Of a DNA stretch of 53,821 bases, positions 17,068 through 25,120 are shown in pieces. The first letter of the stretch is position 1, and every line of letters begins with the position of its first letter. A model generated the notes under the pieces. It made no database searches. It saw nothing but the letters and a program-made list of their open reading frames with translations, and was not told the DNA's origin. The position numbers and the translations under genes are program-made. The DNA comes from Clostridia bacterium. Lineage in GTDB: Bacteria; Bacillota; Peptococcia; DRI-13; SV3-B141. The DNA is taken from positions 1-53,821 of the forward strand of contig JAHDSB010000032.1 of NCBI GenBank assembly GCA_018433015.1. The letters run 5' to 3'.

Positions 17068-17343
17068 TTGTCAGCAAAACAAGTTCTAGCAAGTATTAAG
17101 CGCGATCTGGAACCATTTGTAGGCAATAAAATCAAGCTTAGGGCAAATAGGGGTAGAAAAAAAGTTATCGAAAAAACAGGTGTCCTGGAAAGCACTTACC
17201 CTAATATATTTGTTATACGTCTTGATGAAAAACAAATAGAGAGGCGTGTATCATTCAGTTATGCAGATATTCTGACAGATGCTGTTCAGCTAACCGTAAC
17301 TGAAGGAGATGAAAACATTAGAATAAAGGCTCGTAGCTGCTGA
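17068..17343 (+). CDS. veg: Veg protein
   Basis: 91 residues with the Veg signature: an N-terminal LASIKRDLEPFVGNKIKLRANRGRKK and an SH3-like beta barrel ending FSYADILTDAVQLTV. In B. subtilis Veg stimulates biofilm gene expression through SinR and affects spore outgrowth; the mechanism in Clostridia is unknown. TTG start behind AGAAGGAAGGTGAT. Very strong transcription is expected from the tandem promoters. Confidence 0.94.
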   Translation: MSAKQVLASIKRDLEPFVGNKIKLRANRGRKKVIEKTGVLESTYPNIFVIRLDEKQIERRVSFSYADILTDAVQLTVTEGDENIRIKARSC

Positions 17344-17363
17344 TAATCAGCAGTTCTTTTTTT
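17337..17363 (+). terminator. veg terminator
   Basis: CTGCTGA / TCAGCAG with a 3-nt loop, followed by TTCTTTTTTT. The 5' arm overlaps the veg stop codon. Confidence 0.85.
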
Positions 17364-17566
17364 GCCTTTATTTGTTTAAAGATATAGCTAGATTTACCAG
17401 TACGGTCTAAATCTATATAAATACAACCATGACGTTAAAAGGATTTGTTCAAAATAAGAGAAAAGCAAGCAAGGGTAAATATCAGATTTGCTATTAGGGT
17501 AGAAATGAACATAAAATAACATACAGCCTAAATTTAGTTAAAAATGTTTTAAAAAGGGGGAGAAGC

Positions 17567-18631
17567 ATGAAAAAAAGATACCGAAAGTTATTAGTGTTCC
17601 TCATTGTTTCCCTTGTATCGTTTACATTGTGTGTAACGACATATGCTCAAGACAGTACATATCAAGAAACTAAATACAGTATAAAAATACAGGCTCAGCC
17701 TGATAATCCTCAGACATATGAAATTTTGGTGAATGATGAAGTAATTATTCGCTATCGTTCTATGGCTAGAGGTTTGAATGCGTATGAGCGTGCTGTAATT
17801 ATCAAAGACAGAATGAAGAATTTAGGTGGGCAACTTGTTGAAGGTTCAATAAAGAATGGTTCTATAAACAGTTATCCCGTAGTGTTAGTTAATGATCGGC
17901 TCCTTATTACTGTTACTCAAGAGGATTGTGAGGCCAACAATTCTACAGGAACTGGGTTGGCTTCAGTTTGGGCCAATAATTTGAAAAAAAGTCTGAATAT
18001 TAATTCTCAAATGAAGTATGAGGAATTCGGTCAAGAAAAAAAAGAAGATGAAATAATAAAGGAAACGGAAGAGGAAATACAAGAAGACATAGAAGAACAA
18101 GAATCACAAGAAGCACAAGAAACTGAAGAAGAAACGCAAGAAGGTACAAAAGAACAAGAGCCACAAGCTACTATAGAAGAACAAGAGTCACAAGAAATAA
18201 AAGAAGCTGAAGAAGATAAAAAAGGCTCAAAGAATGAGGATACTGATATAGCAGCAGTAGAATACAAGATGTTAGAGCTTGTAAATAAAGAAAGGGTACA
18301 AGCAGGAGTAAAACCTCTTCTTATGGATAAAGAGTTAGTCAAAATAGCTAGGCTCAAATCCCAAGATATGATTGACAAAAATTATTTTGCCCATACCTCA
18401 CCAACATATGGAGATCCTTTTGCTATGATGAGGAGCTTTGGTGTAAGTTTTTCTTATGCAGGGGAGAATTTAGCAGGAAATCAAACAGTAGAAAAAGCCC
18501 ATGAAGCTCTAATGAATTCTCCTGGGCATAGAAAGAATATACTGAGCCCCAACTATACTCACATAGGAATTGGTATAATAGAAGGTGGTCCTTATGGGAG
18601 TATGTTTACACAGCTTTTTATCAGTAAGTGA
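17567..18631 (+). CDS. Secreted CAP/SCP-domain protein
   Basis: 354 residues. Signal peptide about 1-28 (ending VTTYAQ). Residues 30-150 form a folded region of unknown type that includes IIRYRSMARGLNAYERAVII. A Glu/Gln-rich linker (about 155-225) has repeats of the EEQESQE kind. The C-terminal CAP domain (about 232-354) contains LELVNKERVQAGVKPL, HTSPTYGDPFAMM, AGENLAG and MNSPGHRKNILSPNYTHIGIG, close to YkwD/SafA-associated proteins of Firmicutes. The N-terminal region resembles that of spore-linked CAP proteins. Ribosome site AAAGGGGGAG. Confidence 0.88.
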   Translation: MKKRYRKLLVFLIVSLVSFTLCVTTYAQDSTYQETKYSIKIQAQPDNPQTYEILVNDEVIIRYRSMARGLNAYERAVIIKDRMKNLGGQLVEGSIKNGSINSYPVVLVNDRLLITVTQEDCEANNSTGTGLASVWANNLKKSLNINSQMKYEEFGQEKKEDEIIKETEEEIQEDIEEQESQEAQETEEETQEGTKEQEPQATIEEQESQEIKEAEEDKKGSKNEDTDIAAVEYKMLELVNKERVQAGVKPLLMDKELVKIARLKSQDMIDKNYFAHTSPTYGDPFAMMRSFGVSFSYAGENLAGNQTVEKAHEALMNSPGHRKNILSPNYTHIGIGIIEGGPYGSMFTQLFISK

Positions 18632-18662
18632 GTATAAAAATCATAAGTAAAATAAGGCTTTT

Positions 18663-18698
18663 AAAAGATGGGAGAAGTATTTTCTCATCTTTTTTTTA
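18663..18698 (+). terminator. Terminator after CAP gene
   Basis: AAAAGATG-GG-AGAA pairs with TTCT-CATCTTTT and runs into eight T residues. Two bases bulge in the 5' arm. Confidence 0.75.
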
Positions 18699-18703
18699 TA
18701 TTT

Positions 18704-18733
18704 GAATCTTTTTTATATATTCATTCATACAAT
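18704..18733 (+). promoter_or_regulatory. Candidate sigma-E promoter
   Basis: GAATCTT (18704-18710), a 15-bp spacer and CATACAAT (18726-18733). The -10 is a full match to the sigma-E consensus; the -35 is partial. It would drive the SPOCS-LysM gene in the mother cell. Confidence 0.5.
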
Positions 18734-18827
18734 AAACAAAGGAGAAATAATAATATTAGCACAATTTTTAAGGAACTGCATATACTTAATTGAATCAATA
18801 TGACCTTGAAAGGAGGATTTGTAGAAT

Positions 18828-20384
18828 ATGGATATGGCTTGTAATGTTACCACTAGAAGGCTTAAGGTAGAAAATGTTATAGGCGAAGCAATGAAACAGT
18901 CGAACATAGTAAGAGATATAACTTTGCCGGTATTAGCTAAAAAAATTGAAAGCGTTGATACAAAAATAAATAACGTTGAATACGAAGTAATAGAAGATAA
19001 AATTATTGTAAAAGCAAATCTGCATAAGCAGATATATTATGTAGAGTGCGAAACAGGAGATGTGCAAGAATTTACTGTTCCAGATGAGAAAATCACGGAA
19101 TTTATTCACTTAGAGGGCGCTATGCCTGATATGGAAGCAAAAGTAGATGTTGATATTGAATATTGTGATGTAGAAGCAATAGATATGGCTGGGGATAATA
19201 ATTGCCATAGGATGTTCCAACAAACCTGTATAGTTAGAATTAAGGCTAAAGTTGTGGAAATAATAGAAATAGATGTGGTTACTGACGTAGTCGGAACAGG
19301 ATTAATACCTACTTATCAAACTATAACAATAGATAATGTTATAGGGGCGGGATGTGAGCAGTATAATATTAGCGACAATTATATCGAATTGCCGGATGAT
19401 GCTAGGAAAATTAAGAGCGTTGATGCAGAAATAATTGATGTAGAAGAGAAAATAATACCAAACAAAGTTTTAGTAAAAGGTAAGTTACACAAACAAATAT
19501 ATTATGTTATAGATCCTACTGGGGAAGTTAAAGAGACCCATGCGGATGTACCTTTTAGTGTCTTTGTTTATGTAGAAGGAGCCAATGATAAAGCCGATGT
19601 CTCAACTGACATAAGAATAGAATATATAGACAGCGAATTAGTAACTAGAAATGGTAGAAAGTTTGTGAAGGAAACTGTAGTGCTGGAAGTTTGCGCTAAA
19701 GTAACGGATAGAATGACTATTCATATTGTTACTGGAGTTGCAGGTGCAGAAGTAGAAACAAGAGAACTTAATATTGAAAGTACTATTGGTGCAGGAATGA
19801 GACAGACTAATATTTTAGCTAATATAGAAACTCCTTCTGAAGCTAGAAAAATATCTCATGTACATTCAGAAATTAGAGATTTAGAAGGAGAAGCTATCCC
19901 TGATAAAGTTATTATTAAAGGTGTGTTGCATAAACAAGTTTACTATGTTGATGCCAACGATAATCAATTACGAGAGCTTTCTTTAGATGAACCTTTTACA
20001 GAATTCGTACATGTAGATGGGGCCCAAGAAGATGATATGGTTGATGTACGTGGACGCATAGAGTATGTAAATGTTGAAGCTGCTGCCACAACACCTACAA
20101 CCAGATGGCGTCAGACCGCTGTTTTAGAGTTAAGAGCAAAAGTAACAGAAAGTCAAACTATTGATGTTGTAACAAAAGTTTATTGTAAAGAACAACCTAT
20201 CGTATGTCCACCGGGACAGACAATTGATTATGTCATTCAAAAGGGCGATACATTATCCTCGATAGCCCAAAAATTTGGTATTACAGTACAGGATATTTTA
20301 GCAGCGAATCCCCAAATTACTAATCCTAATATCATTTTTGTGGGCAGAACTATTAAGATCGTTTGTCCTAAAGGAATGGGCTAA
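18828..20384 (+). CDS. SPOCS-domain (DUF3794) and LysM spore envelope protein, SipL-like
   Basis: 518 residues with three tandem copies of about 145 residues (roughly 10-155, 162-300, 308-455). Each has VENVIGEAM/IGAG, the strand pair KIESVDT..., HKQIYYV, and a closing RxKAKV..IDVVT. These are SPOCS (DUF3794) domains. A LysM domain follows (about 465-512, DYVIQKGDTLSSIAQKFG). SipL of Clostridioides links the basement layer protein SpoIVA to the coat and has this architecture. I therefore infer a coat-anchoring role. No signal peptide, as expected for a mother-cell cytosolic protein. Ribosome site AAAGGAGG. Confidence 0.85.
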   Translation: MDMACNVTTRRLKVENVIGEAMKQSNIVRDITLPVLAKKIESVDTKINNVEYEVIEDKIIVKANLHKQIYYVECETGDVQEFTVPDEKITEFIHLEGAMPDMEAKVDVDIEYCDVEAIDMAGDNNCHRMFQQTCIVRIKAKVVEIIEIDVVTDVVGTGLIPTYQTITIDNVIGAGCEQYNISDNYIELPDDARKIKSVDAEIIDVEEKIIPNKVLVKGKLHKQIYYVIDPTGEVKETHADVPFSVFVYVEGANDKADVSTDIRIEYIDSELVTRNGRKFVKETVVLEVCAKVTDRMTIHIVTGVAGAEVETRELNIESTIGAGMRQTNILANIETPSEARKISHVHSEIRDLEGEAIPDKVIIKGVLHKQVYYVDANDNQLRELSLDEPFTEFVHVDGAQEDDMVDVRGRIEYVNVEAAATTPTTRWRQTAVLELRAKVTESQTIDVVTKVYCKEQPIVCPPGQTIDYVIQKGDTLSSIAQKFGITVQDILAANPQITNPNIIFVGRTIKIVCPKGMG

Positions 20385-20393
20385 GAATAGTAA

Positions 20394-20447
20394 GGAGTGT
20401 TGCAAAACTACTTTTAAAGTAGTCAGCAACACTCCCTTTTATTTTTC
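20394..20447 (+). terminator. Terminator, large two-part hairpin
   Basis: GGAGTGTTGC (20394-20403) pairs with GCAACACTCC (20426-20435); inside it ACTAC pairs with GTAGT. A T-rich tail follows. Part of the sequence, GTTGCAAAACTACTTTTA, recurs at 36975. Confidence 0.85.
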
Positions 20448-20528
20448 CCCTTTTCATTTTTCAGATGATTAAAAAAAATATATGTGGTCAATACTGGAAA
20501 TAACATTAAAATTAAGAAGGTGCTTGTT

Positions 20529-21128
20529 GTGAAAGAAAAAAGCTTTTTTATTTTAGTTTTATTTTTGGTAATAACTTTAATAAGTTCAGTAGCAGTAGAA
20601 ACCCAACTCCCCCCTTTGATTAGACTGCATGTATTAGCAAACAGCAATAGTGAAGAGGATCAGCTCTTAAAATATAAGGTGAGGGATGAAATTATAAAAG
20701 AAATGAGTAAAAAATTTGCTCAATCCCATAGTTTGGAAGAATCAAGGGAGATTGTCTTAAAAAATTTGGGGAACTTAGAAGATATTGCAACCCAGACATT
20801 ACGGGATGCTGGTTGCCTATATAATGTTGCTGCTCAGCATGGCGAATATACGTTTCCCACTAAATACTATGGTAGTTTTGCTTTGCCAGCCGGAAAATAT
20901 GAAGCTGTAAGGGTAGTAATTGGACAAGGCCAGGGTGCAAACTGGTGGTGTGTTTTATTTCCTCCCCTGTGTTTTGCGGAGGGACAAATACAGGGAGAAC
21001 ATACACAGGAAGAAGTAATATCATGTATAAAATTAGAACAACCACAGGAAAAAGTTATTAAGGTAAAACCGGCTTTTAAAATTGTAGAAGTATGGGAAAA
21101 TATTGTTACTAAATTAAATACAGATTAA
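20529..21128 (+). CDS. spoIIR: Stage II sporulation protein R
   Basis: 199 residues. An N-terminal hydrophobic segment (about 6-25) exports it to the intermembrane space. LIRLHVLANSNSEEDQLLKYKVRDEI is the SpoIIR hallmark, and KYYGSFALPAGKYEAVRVVIGQGQGANWWCVLFPPLCF is the conserved C-terminal core. SpoIIR is made in the forespore and triggers SpoIIGA to process pro-sigma-E. I chose the GTG at 20529, 8 nt after AAGAAGG; an earlier GTG at 20484 has no ribosome site. Confidence 0.94.
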   Translation: MKEKSFFILVLFLVITLISSVAVETQLPPLIRLHVLANSNSEEDQLLKYKVRDEIIKEMSKKFAQSHSLEESREIVLKNLGNLEDIATQTLRDAGCLYNVAAQHGEYTFPTKYYGSFALPAGKYEAVRVVIGQGQGANWWCVLFPPLCFAEGQIQGEHTQEEVISCIKLEQPQEKVIKVKPAFKIVEVWENIVTKLNTD

Positions 21129-21172
21129 ATATAGTTAATTAAATGGACTTATTTTTATAAGGAGGAAGTGTT

Positions 21173-22579
21173 GTGAGTGGTTCCTCTATTAATGATAGAT
21201 TAAGATATTTACCGGCTGTGCATACAATCTTAAATTCTGACGAGGGTATTAAACTTGTACAAAAATATGGACATAAACAAGTCGTTGAGGCAAGTCAATT
21301 TGTTTTGGATTTGTGGAGAAAAAAACTTAAAGATAGCAAGGTCTTAACTGTTCCCGATTTGGCTAGTATCATGTTAGAAATAAGAGAATATCTTTTATCA
21401 GTTAGTCAGTCCTGCCTGAAGAGAGTAATAAATGGAACGGGTATAATTCTTCATACCAACTTAGGCAGGGCTGTTTTAGGTGATAAAGTAAGGCAGGATT
21501 TGGCAGAAGGGGCTTGCCATTATATAAACCTAGAATATGATTTGCATGAAGGGAAAAGAGGCTCCCGTTACGCTTATGTAGAAAAGCTGCTGGTTCAAAT
21601 AACTGGAGCCGAGAGTGCCCTGGTAGTTAATAATAATGCAGCAGCTGTGCTGCTTACTGTTAGTACTTTAGCCGGGGGGAAGGAAGCTATCGTATCTCGG
21701 GGAGAGCTGGTAGAGATCGGGGGCTCTTTTCGTTTACCGGATGTTCTTAAATTAGGAGGGGCCAAGCTTATTGAAGTAGGTACTACAAATCGAACTTATG
21801 CAACAGATTATCAAAAAGCTGTGGGTCTAAATACGTCACTAATTCTTAAGGTTCATACCAGCAATTATTGCATAACCGGTTTTACTAAAAGTGTTAGCAG
21901 AGAAGCTCTAGTAGAAATTGCCCAAGAAGCTAACATTCCTTTAGTTGAAGATTTAGGAAGCGGTTCCCTATTAGATTTAGCTCCTTATGGACTTCAAGGG
22001 GAAACCCCTGTTTATGACATAATATCTCAAGGAGTAGATGTGGTAACATTTAGTGGTGATAAGCTTTTGGGAGGTCCTCAAGCAGGTATAATTGTTGGAA
22101 AAAAGAAATACTTGGAAGCCATGAAACAAAACCAGTTACTCAGAGCCCTCAGAATAGATAAATTATCTTTGTTAGCTTTACAAGGAACATTACAAGCATA
22201 TTTGGATAAAGAAACTATTTTTGAAAACTTGCCAATATATAGAATGGTAGCAAAGAATCCTGAGGTCTTAAAGAAGAAAGCCTATGAAATCTGTGATAAT
22301 CTTGCTTCGTTTAACAAGGAGTTGATTATTAATGCTGTTCCCACTAAAGGTTTTGTGGGAGGGGGAAGTGTGCCGGAGCAATTCCTTCCCTCCTGGGGTA
22401 TTGGGCTAAGACTAAACAATAAAAGCCTAGTAAATATTGATAAATATTTTAGAGACTTGGAAACACCAATTATTGGTTATATAGCTAAAGATTATTTTGT
22501 AATTGATTTACGCACTCTATTACCAGGGGATGAAGAAATAATCGTTCGTAGCATAAGAAACATTATCAATATTCTTTAA
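21173..22579 (+). CDS. selA: L-seryl-tRNA(Sec) selenium transferase
   Basis: 468 residues, the usual length. SelA signatures include CLKRVINGTGIILHTNLGRA, NNNAAAVLL, VSRGELVEIGGSFRLPDV and the PLP lysine Lys297 in TFSGDKLLGGPQ. It converts Ser-tRNA(Sec) to Sec-tRNA(Sec), so the organism should make selenoproteins. selB and selC, usually adjacent, are not in this window, and the next gene is convergent. GTG start behind AAGGAGGAAG. Confidence 0.95.
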   Translation: MSGSSINDRLRYLPAVHTILNSDEGIKLVQKYGHKQVVEASQFVLDLWRKKLKDSKVLTVPDLASIMLEIREYLLSVSQSCLKRVINGTGIILHTNLGRAVLGDKVRQDLAEGACHYINLEYDLHEGKRGSRYAYVEKLLVQITGAESALVVNNNAAAVLLTVSTLAGGKEAIVSRGELVEIGGSFRLPDVLKLGGAKLIEVGTTNRTYATDYQKAVGLNTSLILKVHTSNYCITGFTKSVSREALVEIAQEANIPLVEDLGSGSLLDLAPYGLQGETPVYDIISQGVDVVTFSGDKLLGGPQAGIIVGKKKYLEAMKQNQLLRALRIDKLSLLALQGTLQAYLDKETIFENLPIYRMVAKNPEVLKKKAYEICDNLASFNKELIINAVPTKGFVGGGSVPEQFLPSWGIGLRLNNKSLVNIDKYFRDLETPIIGYIAKDYFVIDLRTLLPGDEEIIVRSIRNIINIL

Positions 22580-23121
22580 GGTAAAGTAATAACTTGGCCA
22601 GGATGGATTAAATTGGGATTGATATGGGGATTTAATTTAATGATATCACTCATAGAAACGTTATACCGTTGGGCGATGGACCAGATGGAATCACCGGGTT
22701 GTATAGTGTAGGATTTTCCTCCGTAGGAATTTGAAGGGTTGTTTCCTTGGTAAGGCAGATGCTGTTCTTGTTTGCCAGAAGTTATTTCTACTGGTGTTCC
22801 GATAGATATTAGAGGGAAAATATTTTCAATATCATGGTTATACATGCGAATGCAGCCTAAAGATACGGCTTTGCCAATTAAACTTGGATTATTATTACCA
22901 TGAATACCATAACGTTCTTTACTTAGACCCATCCAGCGAGTTCCATATACTTGACCTCCATTCATAATGGACTTATTGACAATAGTCCAGTTACCAAGGG
23001 GGGAAGGGGTCTTGGGTTTACCTATGGCTATAAGATAAGAATTATAAAGGCCTTCGCCTTGATACAAGTAAAGACGTCTCTGTAAAAGGTTTATTTTTAT
23101 GAACATACCTCCTCTGCTCAC
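22576..23121 (-). CDS. L,D-transpeptidase with C-terminal LysM
   Basis: 181 residues. The YkuD catalytic domain covers about 6-115, with GIHGNN (His) and SLGCIRMYNHDI (catalytic Cys and Arg). A LysM domain fills about 133-181 (SYTIQPGDSIWSIAQRYN). There is no signal peptide, as in B. subtilis YkuD, which is packed with spores. The GTG at 23121 is 8-9 nt after AAGGAGAGG; an ATG at 23106 sits only 1-2 nt after a second AGGAGG, so the GTG is preferred. It crosslinks peptidoglycan stems. Its end overlaps the convergent selA end by 4 bp. Confidence 0.9.
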   Translation of the reverse strand: MSRGGMFIKINLLQRRLYLYQGEGLYNSYLIAIGKPKTPSPLGNWTIVNKSIMNGGQVYGTRWMGLSKERYGIHGNNNPSLIGKAVSLGCIRMYNHDIENIFPLISIGTPVEITSGKQEQHLPYQGNNPSNSYGGKSYTIQPGDSIWSIAQRYNVSMSDIIKLNPHINPNLIHPGQVITLP

Positions 23122-23218
23122 TTTACAATCCTCTCCTTTTGCAATTCTAAATTAGTTTATGTTATTATACGCTAGGTAGTTAAAATGGTTTAATTAAGAT
23201 AAGAAAATTATTGGAATG

Positions 23219-23246
23219 TTAATAATATGTTAAGTTTAGGTTAATA
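23219..23246 (+). promoter_or_regulatory. Candidate PhoP boxes
   Basis: Three hexamers with exact 11-bp periodicity: TTAATA (23219-23224), TTAAGT (23230-23235), TTAATA (23241-23246), each separated by 5 bp. PhoP of Firmicutes binds TT(A/C/T)A(C/T)A-type repeats with this spacing. They lie about 85-110 bp before a phosphate transporter gene. Confidence 0.5.
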
Positions 23247-23329
23247 CATTACTTAATTACTGTAATTAAAGTGTAAAGAATAGTAAGATACTTGAGGGAA
23301 AACAAAAATCAGCAAAAGGGGTATTAGCA

Positions 23330-24997
23330 ATGGAGCTTAATTATCAAGAGATAATTTTCCACGCTTTAGGTGGACTGGCCTTTTTTTTATTTGGTATAAA
23401 GTTTATGTCCGATGGTTTGCAGGTTGCTGCAGGAGATCGAATGCGGACCTTTCTAGAAAAGGGTACAAAAACACCCATTAGAGGTGTTATTACGGGAATC
23501 CTTGTTACCAGTATTATTCAGAGCAGTTCTGCTACAACGGTATTGACAGTGGGATTAGTAAATTCCGGATTATTAACATTGCGTCATGCCATTGGTGTTA
23601 TTATGGGTGCTAATATAGGAACAACTGTAACGGCGTATTTAATTGGTTTTAAGTTGGAAAGATATGCGCTACCCATAATTGCTGTAGGGGTTGTACTTTT
23701 ATTTTTTTCTAAGAATAAAAAGCTTAACAATATAGGTCAGGTTCTGTTTGGGTTTGGGCTCCTGTTTTATGGAATGGAAACAATGGGTACGGGGCTTAAA
23801 CCTTTACGCGCTATGCCATTTTTTATTAATGCTATGACAAATATCGAACATCATACCTTTTTAGGGGTATTGGTAGGAGCAATCTTTACGGGGATTGTGC
23901 AAAGCAGTAGTGCGACCATAGGTATTTTACAGGAATTAGCTTATCAAGGGGCTATTACTTATAATCAAGCGGTACCAATTCTTTTTGGAGATAATATTGG
24001 TACTACCATAACTGCTTTGTTAGCTGCTATTGGTACTTCTGTTGCTGCCAGAAGAGCCGCTTTGACTCACTGTTTGTTTAATTTTATGGGAACAATTATA
24101 GTACTGCCTTTATTTATGTTAGGAATCTTTCCTGAAATAGTGCGGGTGGTCACTAATAATATTTATACGTTGATACCGGGTTTTGAGGGGACCTGGGAAA
24201 CTTTAAACATAAAAATGCAGTTAGCCCAAACTCATGGTGTGTTTAATATTAGTAATACCCTGATGCAGTTGCCTTTTGTAGGGATTTTAGCTACGATTGT
24301 AACGAAAGCTATTCCTGGTGAAGATGTTTATATGGAACTTGAACCAAAATATCTTGAACCTCGCCTTCTTTCTAACCCCCATGTGGCTTTAGGTCAGGCG
24401 GGACGTGAGGTTATCAGAATGGGTAACATAGCTAAAGAATCTTTAAATCATGCTGTTAACTATTTTTTTACGGGGCTTGAAAATGAGGTTACACAATTAC
24501 AACAATTAGAAGCCGTAATTGATAATTTACAATCGAAGATAACAGATTATATAGTAAAAGTATCAGAGAAGAAATTGTCTTTAGAAGAATCTAATTTAGC
24601 ATATATCTATATTCAGGCTGTGAGCGATATAGAGCGGGTAGGTGACCATGCTGAAAATATTCTGGAGTTGACCCAGAGTAGAATAGAAAAAGGCATACAT
24701 TTCTCAATCGAGGGGTTAGCAGATATGAGAAAAATGATAGATAAAACAGCGGAAACTTTTGATTTGTCTATTCAAAGTTTGGAAAAAAATGATTATCAGT
24801 TGGCCCGCAAAGTTGTCAAGAATGATGATGTTATCGACGAGATGGAGAAAAATTTCCGCAGGACCCATATTAATCGCTTAAATGAGGGGATTTGTAATGG
24901 AGATGCAGGTGCAATTTATATTGACATACTTAGCAATTTAGAAAGAATTGGTGATCACTCTGTGAACATAGCCCAATATGTATTGGGGGAAAGGTAA
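23330..24997 (+). CDS. Na+/phosphate cotransporter family protein with PhoU domain
   Basis: 555 residues. The membrane part (about 1-320) has two QSSSA repeats: SIIQSSSATTVLT and GIVQSSSATIGIL, the duplicated core of NptA/SLC34-like transporters. GANIGTTVTAYL and GDNIGTTITALL are the paired second motifs. The C-terminal half (about 345-555) is a helical PhoU-like domain with two repeats ending ERVGDHAENI and ERIGDHSVNIA, which are PhoU metal-binding motifs. It likely imports phosphate using the Na+ gradient. PhoP-like repeats upstream fit that role. Confidence 0.9.
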   Translation: MELNYQEIIFHALGGLAFFLFGIKFMSDGLQVAAGDRMRTFLEKGTKTPIRGVITGILVTSIIQSSSATTVLTVGLVNSGLLTLRHAIGVIMGANIGTTVTAYLIGFKLERYALPIIAVGVVLLFFSKNKKLNNIGQVLFGFGLLFYGMETMGTGLKPLRAMPFFINAMTNIEHHTFLGVLVGAIFTGIVQSSSATIGILQELAYQGAITYNQAVPILFGDNIGTTITALLAAIGTSVAARRAALTHCLFNFMGTIIVLPLFMLGIFPEIVRVVTNNIYTLIPGFEGTWETLNIKMQLAQTHGVFNISNTLMQLPFVGILATIVTKAIPGEDVYMELEPKYLEPRLLSNPHVALGQAGREVIRMGNIAKESLNHAVNYFFTGLENEVTQLQQLEAVIDNLQSKITDYIVKVSEKKLSLEESNLAYIYIQAVSDIERVGDHAENILELTQSRIEKGIHFSIEGLADMRKMIDKTAETFDLSIQSLEKNDYQLARKVVKNDDVIDEMEKNFRRTHINRLNEGICNGDAGAIYIDILSNLERIGDHSVNIAQYVLGER

Positions 24998-25010
24998 ATT
25001 CAATATTAAG

Positions 25011-25049
25011 AGCTAGTATTATCATAATTTAGATAATACTAGCTTTTTT
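25011..25049 (+). terminator. Terminator after the Na/Pi gene
   Basis: A perfect 13-bp inverted repeat AGCTAGTATTATC / GATAATACTAGCT with an 8-nt loop, then TTTTTA. Confidence 0.9.
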
Positions 25050-25120
25050 ATTGTCTCAATTAGGAATAAAAAATGATCCCTCTAAGTAAATATTAACTTG
25101 TGTAAGGGAGGGACACTTTA

